Positions 8,961 to 17,293 of a stretch of DNA of 64,000 nt are shown here, one piece after another (positions within the stretch are counted from its first letter, which is position 1; each line of letters begins with the position of its first letter). A program made the position numbers and the translations under genes. This stretch comes from Marinibacterium sp050389775 (GTDB taxonomy: Bacteria > Pseudomonadota > Alphaproteobacteria > Rhodobacterales > Rhodobacteraceae): NCBI RefSeq assembly GCF_050389775.1, contig NZ_CP177144.1:1674001-1738000 (forward strand), given 5' to 3'. The notes under the pieces are model-generated. The model did no database searches and was not told where the DNA came from. It saw only the letters and a list, made by a program, of their open reading frames with translations.

Positions 8961-10598
8961 TCACTTGCCCCACTCCAGCAGGATTTCGACGATTGGCGGC
9001 CAGATCAAGAGCACCGACAAGGCAAGCAGCTGAATGCCGATGAATGGCAGGAAGCCCTTGAAGATATCGGTCAGCTGGATGTGCGGCGGGGCCACCGATT
9101 TCAGGTAGAAGGCCGCGGGACCAAAGGGCGGCGACAGGAAGCTGACCTGCATGTTCATGCAGAAGAGCACCCCGAACCAGACCGCCAGGTATTTCGGCTG
9201 CAGCGTGCCGAGCAGGCCGATTTCCTCGATCGGCAGGCGCTGCACGATGGGCAGGAAGACCGGGATGATCAGCAGCACGATGCCGACCCAATCCATGAAG
9301 GCGCCCATGAAGAGCAGGATCAGCATCATCACCAGCAGGATGCCCATGGTCGGCAGGTCGGCCCCGATGATCAGGTTGGCCACGTAGGTCGGGCCTCCGG
9401 CGATGGTATAGGCCCCGGCCAGGGCGGCCGCGCCGATGGTCACCCAGATGATCGTGCCGGTCGATTTCAGCGTGCGCATCAGGCTGTCCCAGACCAGGTC
9501 AAAGGAGGCCTCGCCGCGCAGGATCGACAGGATCAGCACGGAAATCGCGCCCATGCCCGCGGCCTCGGTGATGCCCGTGATGCCCCCGTAGATCGAGCCC
9601 AGGACAACCCCGATGACCACGATGGGGGCGACGAGGCCCTTGCCCATCGACCAGCCCAGGGACGTCCGGTCGCGCCCGAAGCCAAACAGCATCAGCAGGA
9701 TCGACACCACGACGATGCCGCCCAGCCAGGGCACATGCACGGCCATGCCCAGCGAGATCGGATCCTCGCCCTCGCCGATGACGTTCTGGCCCGTGAGCGT
9801 GAAGAACAGCGCGCGCAGGAAGAGGATGGTGCCGAAGCCGGCGACCAGCACGTTGAGGAAGGCCCCGAAGAGCGCCAGCTTGGCCAGGCCCACGGGCTCG
9901 CCCGGTTGCGGGTCGGGCAGGGGGGCCAGCGAGGGGTTCATCCGCGTGCGGATGACGATGTAGAGGATGATGAAGCTGGCCAGCATGAAGCCGGGCAGGA
10001 AGGCGGCGGTAAAGAGCGCCTTGATCGAGGTTTCGGTGATCAGGCCAAAGATGATCAGCACGATCGACGGCGGGATCATCGTGCCCAGGGAGCCCGACGC
10101 GCAGATCGTGCCGATGGCCAGGTTCTGGTCATATCCCAGCCGCAGCATCTGGGGCAGGGCGATCAGGCCCAGGAGAACGACCTCGCCGCCGATGATGCCA
10201 GACATGGCGGCCATGATCACGGCCATGATCGAGGTCACGATGGCAATGCCCCCGCGGGTCCGGTTCAGCCAGACATTCAGCGAGGAATACATGTCCTTGG
10301 CGATGCCGGACCGTTCCAGCAGCGAGGCCATGAAGATGAAGAGCGGGATGGATATGAGGACGTAATCCGTCAACAACCCGTATATCTTCTGGGCCAGGAT
10401 GTTCAGCGGTCCCGACCCGGGCCGGCCGGTCAGGATGCCCTCGCCAAAGGTCCAGGGCGCGGTCAGCAGCTGGGGTTCGAACTTCATGACCAGGACGCCC
10501 ACGGCCAGCACGGCCGAGGCCAGGCCAAGCGGCATGCCGATGGCCAGCAACAGGACCAGCCCGATCAGCAGGACCAGTGAAATCGTGCCGATATCCAT
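8961..10598 (-). CDS. dctM: TRAP transporter large permease (DctM subunit), extended form
   Basis: The large membrane subunit of a tripartite ATP-independent periplasmic transporter, which couples substrate uptake to an ion gradient. It has many hydrophobic segments, a P-L-F-I-F-M-A motif, and a G-S-L-G-T-M-I-P-P-S run typical of DctM. At 545 residues it is about 100 longer than most DctM proteins. The extra length lies near residues 270-375 and adds hydrophobic segments around a loop rich in G, E and D. The ATG at 10598 is chosen because the hydrophobic start M-D-I-G-T-I-S-L follows it and it overlaps the dctQ stop. Confidence 0.92.
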   Translation of the reverse strand: MDIGTISLVLLIGLVLLLAIGMPLGLASAVLAVGVLVMKFEPQLLTAPWTFGEGILTGRPGSGPLNILAQKIYGLLTDYVLISIPLFIFMASLLERSGIAKDMYSSLNVWLNRTRGGIAIVTSIMAVIMAAMSGIIGGEVVLLGLIALPQMLRLGYDQNLAIGTICASGSLGTMIPPSIVLIIFGLITETSIKALFTAAFLPGFMLASFIILYIVIRTRMNPSLAPLPDPQPGEPVGLAKLALFGAFLNVLVAGFGTILFLRALFFTLTGQNVIGEGEDPISLGMAVHVPWLGGIVVVSILLMLFGFGRDRTSLGWSMGKGLVAPIVVIGVVLGSIYGGITGITEAAGMGAISVLILSILRGEASFDLVWDSLMRTLKSTGTIIWVTIGAAALAGAYTIAGGPTYVANLIIGADLPTMGILLVMMLILLFMGAFMDWVGIVLLIIPVFLPIVQRLPIEEIGLLGTLQPKYLAVWFGVLFCMNMQVSFLSPPFGPAAFYLKSVAPPHIQLTDIFKGFLPFIGIQLLALSVLLIWPPIVEILLEWGK

Positions 10599-11515
10599 TA
10601 ACCGCGCTCCCCGTTGCGATGGCTCTGGTTGCCCTGGATGGCGCCGCGCGTCACATCCATCTCTCCGGTGCCCTCGGCACCCACGGCCGCGCGCAGGCGG
10701 TCCAGCTCGTCCTGGTCGATGTCGTCGGCGGCGGTATGCACCACCGGCTCGGCATTCCAGTCGGCGATCAGGTTGACCACGGCCTGGATGGCCACGAAGC
10801 CCACGATGAACAGGACCATCGGTTTCAGCGTGGCCGGGATCGGCGGGTCGAAGGCCGTGCCGAAGGTCTCCCAGCGGTGCAGCTTGGTCAGCGCCTCGCC
10901 GTAGCCGCCGTAGATCAGGGCAAAGGCAAAGAGCACGATCAGCGAGGTCGAGATCACGTCGCAGACCCGCTGCAGCCAGCGCGGCAGCACGTCGTAGAGC
11001 AGGAAGATGCGGATATGGCTGCGCTGCTGCATGGCATAAAGCCCGGCGCAGAGGAACACGAAGCCCGCGATCCACAGCGACAGCTCGTTGGCCCAGAGCG
11101 TCGGGGCCTCGAAGGCATAGCGCAGGATGACCTCGTAGAGCATGACCGAGGTCAGCACGACGATCATCATCATCGTCACCCGGCCGATGAACACGGCAAA
11201 GCGGTCAAAGCGCGTCCAGTCCTGGAATTCCATCGGCGCGCGGTGAACGGTCGCCACCCCCAGCACCAGGAAGACCACGATCCCCGCCATGGCCAGCCAG
11301 TCGACCAGGTCGGCCGATCCGCCGAACAGCCCGGCCATGCCCGGCGTCACGTCGTTGCGCGCATGGATCGCGGCAAGGTTGTCATAGGCCGACTGGTCCG
11401 CCGGCGGGTTGAAGGTCAGCGTGAAGGCCGGCAGATGCCAGATCACCCATCCCGCGCAGACGATGAAGGCAAGTGGCGCCAGCCACTCCACCGGTCCGGC
11501 TGTTCTTTCTTCCAT
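10598..11515 (-). CDS. dctQ: TRAP transporter small permease (DctQ subunit), extended form
   Basis: The small membrane subunit of the TRAP transporter, 305 residues from the ATG at 11515; typical DctQ proteins have 160-200. The C-terminal two thirds match DctQ, with a T-L-W-A-N-E-L-S-L motif near residue 140 and four hydrophobic segments. The N-terminal third adds two hydrophobic segments separated by a periplasm-like loop, and the tail is acidic. The DctM partner is also oversized, so the pair belongs to an extended TRAP subtype. Confidence 0.88.
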   Translation of the reverse strand: MEERTAGPVEWLAPLAFIVCAGWVIWHLPAFTLTFNPPADQSAYDNLAAIHARNDVTPGMAGLFGGSADLVDWLAMAGIVVFLVLGVATVHRAPMEFQDWTRFDRFAVFIGRVTMMMIVVLTSVMLYEVILRYAFEAPTLWANELSLWIAGFVFLCAGLYAMQQRSHIRIFLLYDVLPRWLQRVCDVISTSLIVLFAFALIYGGYGEALTKLHRWETFGTAFDPPIPATLKPMVLFIVGFVAIQAVVNLIADWNAEPVVHTAADDIDQDELDRLRAAVGAEGTGEMDVTRGAIQGNQSHRNGERG

Positions 11516-11561
11516 GGCGCCCTCCCTGGCCGGTCCCCCGGGCCGTGGCCGCCCTTCGGGG

Positions 11562-11594
11562 ACAAAAAGGGCGTGCCCGTTTCCGGGCACGCCC
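11562..11594 (-). terminator. Hairpin plus T-tract between dctP and dctQ
   Basis: On the minus strand, directly after the dctP stop, an 11-bp perfect stem (11569-11579 with 11584-11594) with a 4-base loop is followed by TTTTT (11564-11568). This is a canonical intrinsic terminator placed inside the operon. It most likely acts as a partial terminator or mRNA-stabilising hairpin that keeps the binding protein more abundant than the permeases. Confidence 0.85.
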
Positions 11595-11611
11595 ATCCAT
11601 GTGTCAGACGA

Positions 11612-12631
11612 TCACTCGGAAACCAGGCCGAGCTGGGTCAGGTAGGCCATGTGGCTGTCGACCAGGGCCTTGGCCTCGGGCGTCGTGGCGAATTCGGGCC
11701 AGGTGGCCTGGGCCGCGTTGCGGAACAGCTGCAGGTCTTCGTCCGACCAGGTATAGATGTTCACCCCGTCGGTGCGCAGCTGGGCCACGGCCTCGGCATT
11801 GGCCTTTTCAAAGGTCAGCGCGGTGCGCAGGGCCAGGGCCTCCATGGCCACCTTCATGATGCGCTGGTGATGCTCGGGCATCGCGTCGAACACGGCCTTG
11901 TTGCAGGCCAGGTGATCCGACGGCATCGAGTGGAAGCCCGGGAAGTTGGCATGCTTGGCGATGTCGTAAAGGCCCATCCCCATGTTGTTGGCGATGCCCG
12001 AGGCGTCGGCCCCGTCGATGATCCCGGTCTCGAGCGCGGTGAAGATCTCGGTGAAATCCATCACGATGGGCGAGGCGCCCAGCTTTTCGAAGATCTTGGT
12101 CTCCATCCCCGGGGGCGAGCGGAATTTCCAGTCCTTGAAGTCGTCGGCATTGCGGATCGGCTTGGTCGAGGCCAGGCTCTCCTGCCCGTAGACCCACCAG
12201 CCGATCAGCTCCATGTCGTACTTGTTGTAAAGCTCCTGCGCCGCGTCGAGGCCACCGCCGTAGTACAGCCACGACAGCTGCTGGTAGGGCGTCGAATAGC
12301 CGCCCATGATGTCGCCCACGAACTGGAACGCCGGGTTCTTGCCGGTCTGGTAGCCGCCGCCGGTCATGTCGCAATCCAGGATGCCGGTCGCCGCCGCGTC
12401 GAAGGTCTCGACCGATTTGACCACCGAGGACGAATAGAACATCTCGATGGCGATCTCGCCGTTCGACATGGTCTGCACGTTGTCGACGAATTCTCCGGCC
12501 AGCTTGCCCGACACGGTTTCCGGCGCGTAATGCGTCTGGATCCGCAGGGTCGTGGACTGGGCCAGGGCCGTGGTCCCGGCCAGAATGGCTGCCGCGCCAA
12601 AGGCGCCGGCGACAAGGGTCGCAAGTTTCAT
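11612..12631 (-). CDS. dctP: TRAP transporter substrate-binding protein (DctP subunit)
   Basis: A 339-residue periplasmic binding protein. The start at 12631 gives a signal peptide (M-K-L-A, hydrophobic core, cleavage near A-L-A-Q). The mature part has the DctP pattern of alternating beta strands and helices, including a Y-S-S-S-V-V-K run and a W-K-F-R-S-P-P-G segment near residue 160 that holds the arginine binding the substrate carboxylate. The gene is first in the leftward operon, 199 bases from the divergent regulator. The substrate is inferred to be a sugar acid from the enzymes encoded downstream. Confidence 0.93.
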   Translation of the reverse strand: MKLATLVAGAFGAAAILAGTTALAQSTTLRIQTHYAPETVSGKLAGEFVDNVQTMSNGEIAIEMFYSSSVVKSVETFDAAATGILDCDMTGGGYQTGKNPAFQFVGDIMGGYSTPYQQLSWLYYGGGLDAAQELYNKYDMELIGWWVYGQESLASTKPIRNADDFKDWKFRSPPGMETKIFEKLGASPIVMDFTEIFTALETGIIDGADASGIANNMGMGLYDIAKHANFPGFHSMPSDHLACNKAVFDAMPEHHQRIMKVAMEALALRTALTFEKANAEAVAQLRTDGVNIYTWSDEDLQLFRNAAQATWPEFATTPEAKALVDSHMAYLTQLGLVSE

Positions 12632-12699
12632 GTAGGGGTCTCCTCCCAGTGACCGATGGACCCGCTCCGGCATCTTGGCGCCGGTTGACGGGCAAGGTG

Positions 12700-12830
12700 G
12701 GGCCTACGGTAGCGAGGCAAATTCCACCTGCCAACGAAAAAATTGAAAATCAGGAAAATTTTGAAATTTCCTTGTGACGGCAGTTTTTTTGTCTATCGTG
12801 GCGGCGTTGCACGGCCGGTGGGAGGACCGG
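12700..12830. promoter_or_regulatory. Divergent promoter and candidate operator of the sugar-acid locus
   Basis: An AT-rich island in otherwise GC-rich DNA. Leftward promoter candidate: TTGGCA (12729-12734, minus) and TACCGT (12706-12711, minus) with 17 bases between. Rightward candidate: TTGTGA (12773-12778) and TATCGT, 16 bases apart. Between them is an imperfect dyad at 12753-12771 (GGAAA...TTTCC), a plausible operator for the adjacent GntR-family regulator. The GGAGG at 12821-12825 is the ribosome-binding site of that gene. All assignments are from inspection only. Confidence 0.5.
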
Positions 12831-13469
12831 ATGAGGGTTGAGACGCCAGAGATTTTCGCGGATCTCCAGCGCAAGCTGATGACGGCCGAGCTGCGCCCGG
12901 GAACCAAGCTCAAGCCATCGGAATTGCAGGGTTTTTACGGCTGTTCGGCCAATACGGTGCGCGACGTCCTGCTGCGCCTGTCCAAGGTCGGGCTGGTCGA
13001 ATTCGAAATGCAGCGGGGCTTTCGCGTGCGGGCGACAACGCCCGAGCGGCGCCACGACGTGACCCGCTTTCGCATCCTGCTGGAACAGGAAGGCGCCCGG
13101 CTGTCGATGCTCAACGGCGGGGTGGGCTGGGAATCGCGGCTGACGGCGGCCCATCACAAGCTGAGCCATATCGAGACGCAGATCGCCGGGGCCGACGATG
13201 TGACGCCCTATCTCGGCCTGTGGTCGGATGCCGAACTGGAATTCCACGAAACCCTGATTTCCAGCTGTGGCAGCCCGATCCTGCGCGAGACCTACAGCGA
13301 CATCTACGCGCAATTCCGCCAACAGATGGTCGGGCTCGAACGCGACTTCGGATCGAGCTATTTCCATTCCATCATCGATGAACACCAGGCGGTGCTGGAC
13401 GCGGCGCTGGCCCGCGATGTCGAGGCCTGCCGGACAGCGATCTACGACCATCTCAAACGCAATCTCTGA
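12831..13469 (+). CDS. GntR-family (FadR/FCD subfamily) transcriptional regulator
   Basis: A 212-residue regulator. The N-terminal winged helix-turn-helix includes L-R-P-G-T-K-L-K, then S-A-N-T-V-R-D-V-L-L-R-L as recognition helix and a G-L-V-E-F-E wing. The C-terminal all-helical FCD domain carries E-F-H-E (about residue 137) and further acidic and histidine residues expected to bind metal and effector. The start at 12831 is fixed by GGAGG five bases upstream; an earlier in-frame ATG at 12774 lies in the promoter region. Divergent placement suggests that it represses or activates both arms and responds to a pathway sugar acid. Confidence 0.92.
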   Translation: MRVETPEIFADLQRKLMTAELRPGTKLKPSELQGFYGCSANTVRDVLLRLSKVGLVEFEMQRGFRVRATTPERRHDVTRFRILLEQEGARLSMLNGGVGWESRLTAAHHKLSHIETQIAGADDVTPYLGLWSDAELEFHETLISSCGSPILRETYSDIYAQFRQQMVGLERDFGSSYFHSIIDEHQAVLDAALARDVEACRTAIYDHLKRNL

Positions 13470-13488
13470 ACCTCGGAGGAGGGGTTCC

Positions 13489-13515
13489 ATGACCATGAAC
13501 GGAAGCGAGACATGA
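13489..13515 (+). CDS. Candidate 8-residue leader peptide ahead of the SDR gene
   Basis: A strong ribosome-binding site (GGAGGAGGGG, 13475-13484) precedes an ATG at 13489 that opens a frame of eight codons (M-T-M-N-G-S-E-T), whose TGA overlaps the SDR start as ATGA. The SDR start itself has only a weak upstream A/G-rich stretch. The arrangement suggests translation of the dehydrogenase by reinitiation. It is too short for homology evidence, and initiation at the overlapping ATG by chance placement cannot be excluded. Confidence 0.4.
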   Translation: MTMNGSET

Positions 13516-14276
13516 CCGGACGACTGACAGGCAAGCGGGCGCTGACCACGGCGGCGGGGCAGGGGATCGGCCGGGCCACCGCCCTGGCCATGGTGCGCGA
13601 GGGGGCCCATGTCTTTGCCACCGACATCAACGTCGAGGCGCTGGACGCGCTGAAGGCCGAGGCCGAGGGCCTGGCCGGCACGCTGGATGCCTTCGTGCTG
13701 GACGTGCGCGACGATACCTCGGTCAGCGTGGGTGTGGATCATGCCGCGCCCGACATCCTGTTCAACTGCGCCGGTTTCGTGCACAACGGCACCGTGCTGG
13801 ATGCAACCGACGAAGACTGGGCCTTTGCCTTCGACCTGAACGTGCAATCGATGTTCCGCACGATCCGGGCGGCGTTGCCGGGCATGCTGGACCGGGGCAC
13901 CGGGTCGATCGTCAACGTGTCCTCGGCGGCCTCGTCGATCATCGGCGCGCCCAGCCGGTTCATCTATGGCACGACCAAGGCCGCGGTGATCGGGCTGACC
14001 AAGTCGGTGGCCGTGGATTATGTCCGCCAGGGCATCCGCTGCAACGCGATCTGCCCGGGCACCGTCGAAAGCCCGTCCTGGCATGACCGGGTGACGGCCG
14101 CCGGGGCGGCCACCGGCGATGTTGACGCCGCGCGCAAGGCCTTCATCGACCGCCAGCCCATGGGCCGGGTCGGCACGGCCGAGGAGATCGCGGCCCTGGC
14201 CGTCTACCTGGCCTCGGACGAAAGCGCCTTTACCACCGGCCAGACCCACGTGATCGACGGCGGCTGGTCGAACTGA
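13512..14276 (+). CDS. Short-chain dehydrogenase, probably 2-keto-3-deoxy-L-fuconate (or related deoxy-keto acid) dehydrogenase
   Basis: A 254-residue SDR. The cofactor motif is T-A-A-G-Q-G-I-G-R-A, followed by an A-T-D-I-N segment favouring NAD. The active site is N-V-S-S-A-A-S-S with Y-G-T-T-K. The sequence closely follows the 2-keto-3-deoxy-L-fuconate dehydrogenase / BDH2 group, including F-N-C-A-G-F-V-H-N-G-T-V-L-D and the ending I-D-G-G-W-S. These enzymes oxidise a 2-keto-3-deoxy sugar acid to a 2,4-diketo acid, which the FAH hydrolase encoded downstream would cleave. The exact sugar (fuconate, rhamnonate or a pentonate) is not resolved. Confidence 0.88.
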   Translation: MTGRLTGKRALTTAAGQGIGRATALAMVREGAHVFATDINVEALDALKAEAEGLAGTLDAFVLDVRDDTSVSVGVDHAAPDILFNCAGFVHNGTVLDATDEDWAFAFDLNVQSMFRTIRAALPGMLDRGTGSIVNVSSAASSIIGAPSRFIYGTTKAAVIGLTKSVAVDYVRQGIRCNAICPGTVESPSWHDRVTAAGAATGDVDAARKAFIDRQPMGRVGTAEEIAALAVYLASDESAFTTGQTHVIDGGWSN

Positions 14277-14288
14277 GGAACCAAAGCC

Positions 14289-16073
14289 ATGACCTACAAG
14301 ACCAAGCTTCGCTCGCAGCAATGGTTCGACAATCCCGACAACCGGGAAATGACGGCGCTGTACCTTGAGCGCTACCTGAACTACGGGCTGACCCGCGAGG
14401 AACTGCAATCGGGCAAGCCGATCATCGGCATCGCCCAGACCGGCAGTGACCTGTCGCCCTGCAACCGCCACCATATCGAGCTGACCAAGCGCGTGCGCGA
14501 CGGGATCAACGCCATGGGCGGCACGGTGATGGAAATCCCGGTGCACCCGATCCAGGAAACCGGCAAGCGGCCCACGGCCTCTCTCGACCGCAACCTGGCC
14601 TACCTGTCGCTGGTCGAAAGCCTCTATGGCTATCCGATCGACGGGGTGGTGCTGAACATCGGCTGCGACAAGACCACCCCCGCCCTGCTGATGGCCGCGG
14701 CCACGGTGAACATCCCGGCCATCGCCTTTTCCGTCGGGCCCATGCTGAACGGCTGGTTCAAGGGCAAGCGCGCCGGGTCGGGCACCGTGGTCTGGAAGGC
14801 CCGGGAAATGCATGCCGCCGGTGAAATCGACGACGAAGGCTTCATGGAACTCGTCGCGGCTTCGGCGCCCTCGGTCGGTTATTGCAACACGATGGGCACG
14901 GCGACGACGATGAATTCCCTGGCCGAGGCCCTGGGCATGCAGCTGCCCGGTTCGGCCGCCATCCCCGCGCCCTACCGCGAGCGGGGCCAGATGGCCTATG
15001 CCACCGGCAAGCGCATCGTCGAGATGGTGCACGAGGATCTCAAGCCCTCCGACATCATGACCCGTGAGGCGTTCGAGAACGCCATCGTCATCAACTCGGC
15101 CATCGGCGGGTCGACCAACGCGCCGATCCACCTGAACGGGATCGCCCGCCACCTGGGCGTGCCGCTGGACAACGACGACTGGCAGGCGTTCGGCCACAAG
15201 GTGCCGCTGCTGGTCAACCTGCAGCCGGCCGGCGAATACCTGGGCGAGGATTACCAGCATGCCGGCGGCGTGCCGGCCGTGGTGGGCGAGCTGATGGCCG
15301 CGGGCCTGCTGCCCAACCCCGGGGCGGTCACGGCCAACGGCCTCAGCATGGGCGAGAATTGCGGCGAGAGGCGCAGCGAGAACGCGCAGGTCATCAAGAC
15401 CGTGGCCGAACCGCTGAAGGCCCAGGCCGGGTTCGTCAACCTCAAGGGCAACCTCTTCGACAGCGCGATCATGAAGACATCCGTGATCAGCGCCGATTTC
15501 CGCAAGCGCTACCTGTCCAACCCCGACGATCCAGATGCCTTCGAGGCCCGGGCCATCGTCTTTGACGGACCCGAGGATTTCCACGCGCGGATCGACGACG
15601 AGAGCCTTGGCATCGACGCCAATTGCGTGCTGATCATGCGCGGGGCCGGGCCGATCGGCTATCCCGGCGGGGCCGAGGTCGTGAACATGCGCGCGCCGGC
15701 CTACCTGATCAAGCAGGGCATCACCGAACTGCCCTGCATGGGCGATGGTCGGCAATCGGGCACCTCGGGGTCGCCGTCGATCCTGAACGCCTCGCCCGAG
15801 GCGGCGGCGGGTGGCGGGCTGGCGCTGGTGCAGACCGGCGACACCGTGCGCATCGACCTGGGCAAGGGCACGGCGGACATGCTGGTTGACGAGGCCGTGC
15901 TGGCCGAGCGCCGCGCGGCCCTGCCGGACCGGCCCTACACGCCCGAAAGCCAGTCGCCCTGGCAGGAGATCTTCCGCGAGAAGGTGCGCCCGTTCTCCGA
16001 GGGCATGACCCTGCGCGGGGCCGATGCCTTCCGCGACATCGCCCACAAGACGATGCCCCGCGACAACCACTAG
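14289..16073 (+). CDS. IlvD/Edd-family sugar-acid dehydratase
   Basis: A 594-residue dehydratase with a [2Fe-2S] cluster by family. Visible landmarks are I-A-Q-T-G-S-D-L-S-P-C-N (first cluster cysteine), L-N-I-G-C-D-K-T-T (second) and G-Y-C-N-T-M-G-T-A (third), plus A-I-G-G-S-T-N-A and C-M-G-D-G-R-Q-S-G-T-S-G-S. The length and the R-S-Q-Q-W-F start fit the pentonate/hexonate dehydratase branch (L-arabinonate, D-xylonate type) rather than dihydroxyacid dehydratase. It would dehydrate an aldonate to the 2-keto-3-deoxy acid used by the preceding SDR. It starts 12 bases after the SDR stop. Confidence 0.93.
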   Translation: MTYKTKLRSQQWFDNPDNREMTALYLERYLNYGLTREELQSGKPIIGIAQTGSDLSPCNRHHIELTKRVRDGINAMGGTVMEIPVHPIQETGKRPTASLDRNLAYLSLVESLYGYPIDGVVLNIGCDKTTPALLMAAATVNIPAIAFSVGPMLNGWFKGKRAGSGTVVWKAREMHAAGEIDDEGFMELVAASAPSVGYCNTMGTATTMNSLAEALGMQLPGSAAIPAPYRERGQMAYATGKRIVEMVHEDLKPSDIMTREAFENAIVINSAIGGSTNAPIHLNGIARHLGVPLDNDDWQAFGHKVPLLVNLQPAGEYLGEDYQHAGGVPAVVGELMAAGLLPNPGAVTANGLSMGENCGERRSENAQVIKTVAEPLKAQAGFVNLKGNLFDSAIMKTSVISADFRKRYLSNPDDPDAFEARAIVFDGPEDFHARIDDESLGIDANCVLIMRGAGPIGYPGGAEVVNMRAPAYLIKQGITELPCMGDGRQSGTSGSPSILNASPEAAAGGGLALVQTGDTVRIDLGKGTADMLVDEAVLAERRAALPDRPYTPESQSPWQEIFREKVRPFSEGMTLRGADAFRDIAHKTMPRDNH

Positions 16074-16440
16074 GGCCCTGCGCCCGGGGACCGGTCCGCG
16101 CCTGTCGCGGGCCGGTCCGCCCCCGCGCCACGACCCGCCGGGGCTGGGCAACCGGGGATCGCCGCAACGGTCCTGGCCCGTGCCCGGCGCAGGCCGAAAC
16201 ACCTCCGATCCGCGCCTGTCGCGGGCCGACACGCCCACACCCCGCGCCCTGCCGCGGGCCGGCACAGCCCCGCCCCGCGTCCTGCGCGGGCGGGAACGAC
16301 CTCGCCCCGCGCCCGCCGCGTGGCACCAAGATGACCGGCAGGTGCCTGGTGCCTGCCGCCCCGACACCGGACACGCGCCCGCCGCGTGGCCTGTCCCCCA
16401 TCCGGCGCGCATCCCGCGCGTCCCGACGAAAGGATACGTG
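16074..16440. other. Gene-free spacer with short direct repeats
   Basis: A 367-base G/C-rich gap inside the rightward operon. A 20-base word is repeated exactly at 16095-16114 and 16209-16228, with weaker copies near 16240-16262, and the word CGCCCGCCGCGTGGC occurs at about 16310 and 16377. No gene or clear terminator is seen. The FAH gene at 16441 is preceded by a weak A/G-rich site (GAAAGG). Confidence 0.6.
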
Positions 16441-17289
16441 ATGAAACTCGTCCGCTATGGCGCCCCCGGCGCCGAGAAACCCGGCATGATCGACGCCGCC
16501 GGCGCCCTGCGCGACCTGTCGGTGCACATGCCCGACCTGACCGGCCAGACGCTGGGCGATGCCACGCTCGACATGCTGCGCGCCATCGATCCCGAAAGCC
16601 TGCCCCTGGTCGAAGGCGACCCCCGCCTTGGCCCCTGTGTCGGCAATATCGGCAAGTTCATGTGCATCGGCCTGAATTACTCGGACCATGCCGCCGAGAC
16701 CGGCGCCGACATTCCCGAACACCCGATCCTCTTCATGAAGGCCAATTCGGCCATTGTCGGGCCGAATGACGATGTTGTCCTGCCGCGCGGGTCGAAACGC
16801 TCGGACTGGGAGGTCGAGCTGGGCGTGGTCATCGGCAAGACGGCCAAGTATGTCAGCGAGGCCGAGGCGCTGGATTACGTCGCGGGCTATTGTGTCTGCA
16901 ACGATGTCTCGGAACGCCGGTTCCAGGGCAAGCTCTCGGGCCAGTGGACCAAGGGCAAGTCCTGCGACACCTTCGGCCCGACCGGCCCCTGGCTGGTCAC
17001 CCGCGACGAGATCCCCGACGTGCAGAACCTGGGCATGTGGCTGGACGTCAACGGCAAGCGCATGCAGACGGGCAATACCTCGACGATGATCTTCACCGTT
17101 GCCCAGATCATCGCCCATCTGTCCGAGCTTTTCACCCTGCAGCCGGGCGACGTGATCTCGACCGGCACGCCGCCGGGCGTGGGCATGGGCATGAAACCCG
17201 AGCCGGTCTACCTGGCCCCGGGCGACGTGATGGAACTTGGGATCGACGGTCTTGGCCAGCAGCGCCAGGACGTCAAGATGGATGCTTGA
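16441..17289 (+). CDS. Fumarylacetoacetate hydrolase-family protein, probably 2,4-diketo-3-deoxy-sugar-acid hydrolase
   Basis: A 282-residue FAH-fold enzyme. Metal ligands are seen in W-E-V-E-L-G-V-V-I-G and C-N-D-V-S-E-R; later motifs are W-T-K-G-K-S-C-D-T-F-G-P and D-V-I-S-T-G-T-P-P-G-V-G. This matches the group containing the 2,4-diketo-3-deoxy-L-fuconate and L-rhamnonate hydrolases, often annotated as ureidoglycolate lyase. Next to the KDF-type SDR it most likely splits the 2,4-diketo acid into pyruvate and a C2-C3 hydroxyacid. The ATG at 16441 starts the conserved M-K-L-V-R-Y-G; longer upstream frames lack homology features. Confidence 0.9.
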   Translation: MKLVRYGAPGAEKPGMIDAAGALRDLSVHMPDLTGQTLGDATLDMLRAIDPESLPLVEGDPRLGPCVGNIGKFMCIGLNYSDHAAETGADIPEHPILFMKANSAIVGPNDDVVLPRGSKRSDWEVELGVVIGKTAKYVSEAEALDYVAGYCVCNDVSERRFQGKLSGQWTKGKSCDTFGPTGPWLVTRDEIPDVQNLGMWLDVNGKRMQTGNTSTMIFTVAQIIAHLSELFTLQPGDVISTGTPPGVGMGMKPEPVYLAPGDVMELGIDGLGQQRQDVKMDA

Positions 17290-17293
17290 CCGG

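Noticed and set aside
6897..10580. A 1227-codon open frame on the + strand
   Set aside because: It is antisense to the dctM, uxaA-like and oxidoreductase genes, has no recognisable domain, is extremely rich in Gly/Ala/Arg/His/Asp, and results from the very high GC content.
12750..16412. A 1220-codon open frame on the - strand
   Set aside because: It runs antisense through the GntR, SDR and dehydratase genes, which have clear family motifs; its own sequence has none.
16441..17289. FAH-family gene considered as ureidoglycolate lyase of the purine pathway
   Set aside because: The true AllA lies at 53211-53699, and this gene is embedded with a KDF-type dehydrogenase in a sugar-acid operon, so a diketo-sugar-acid hydrolase is the better reading.
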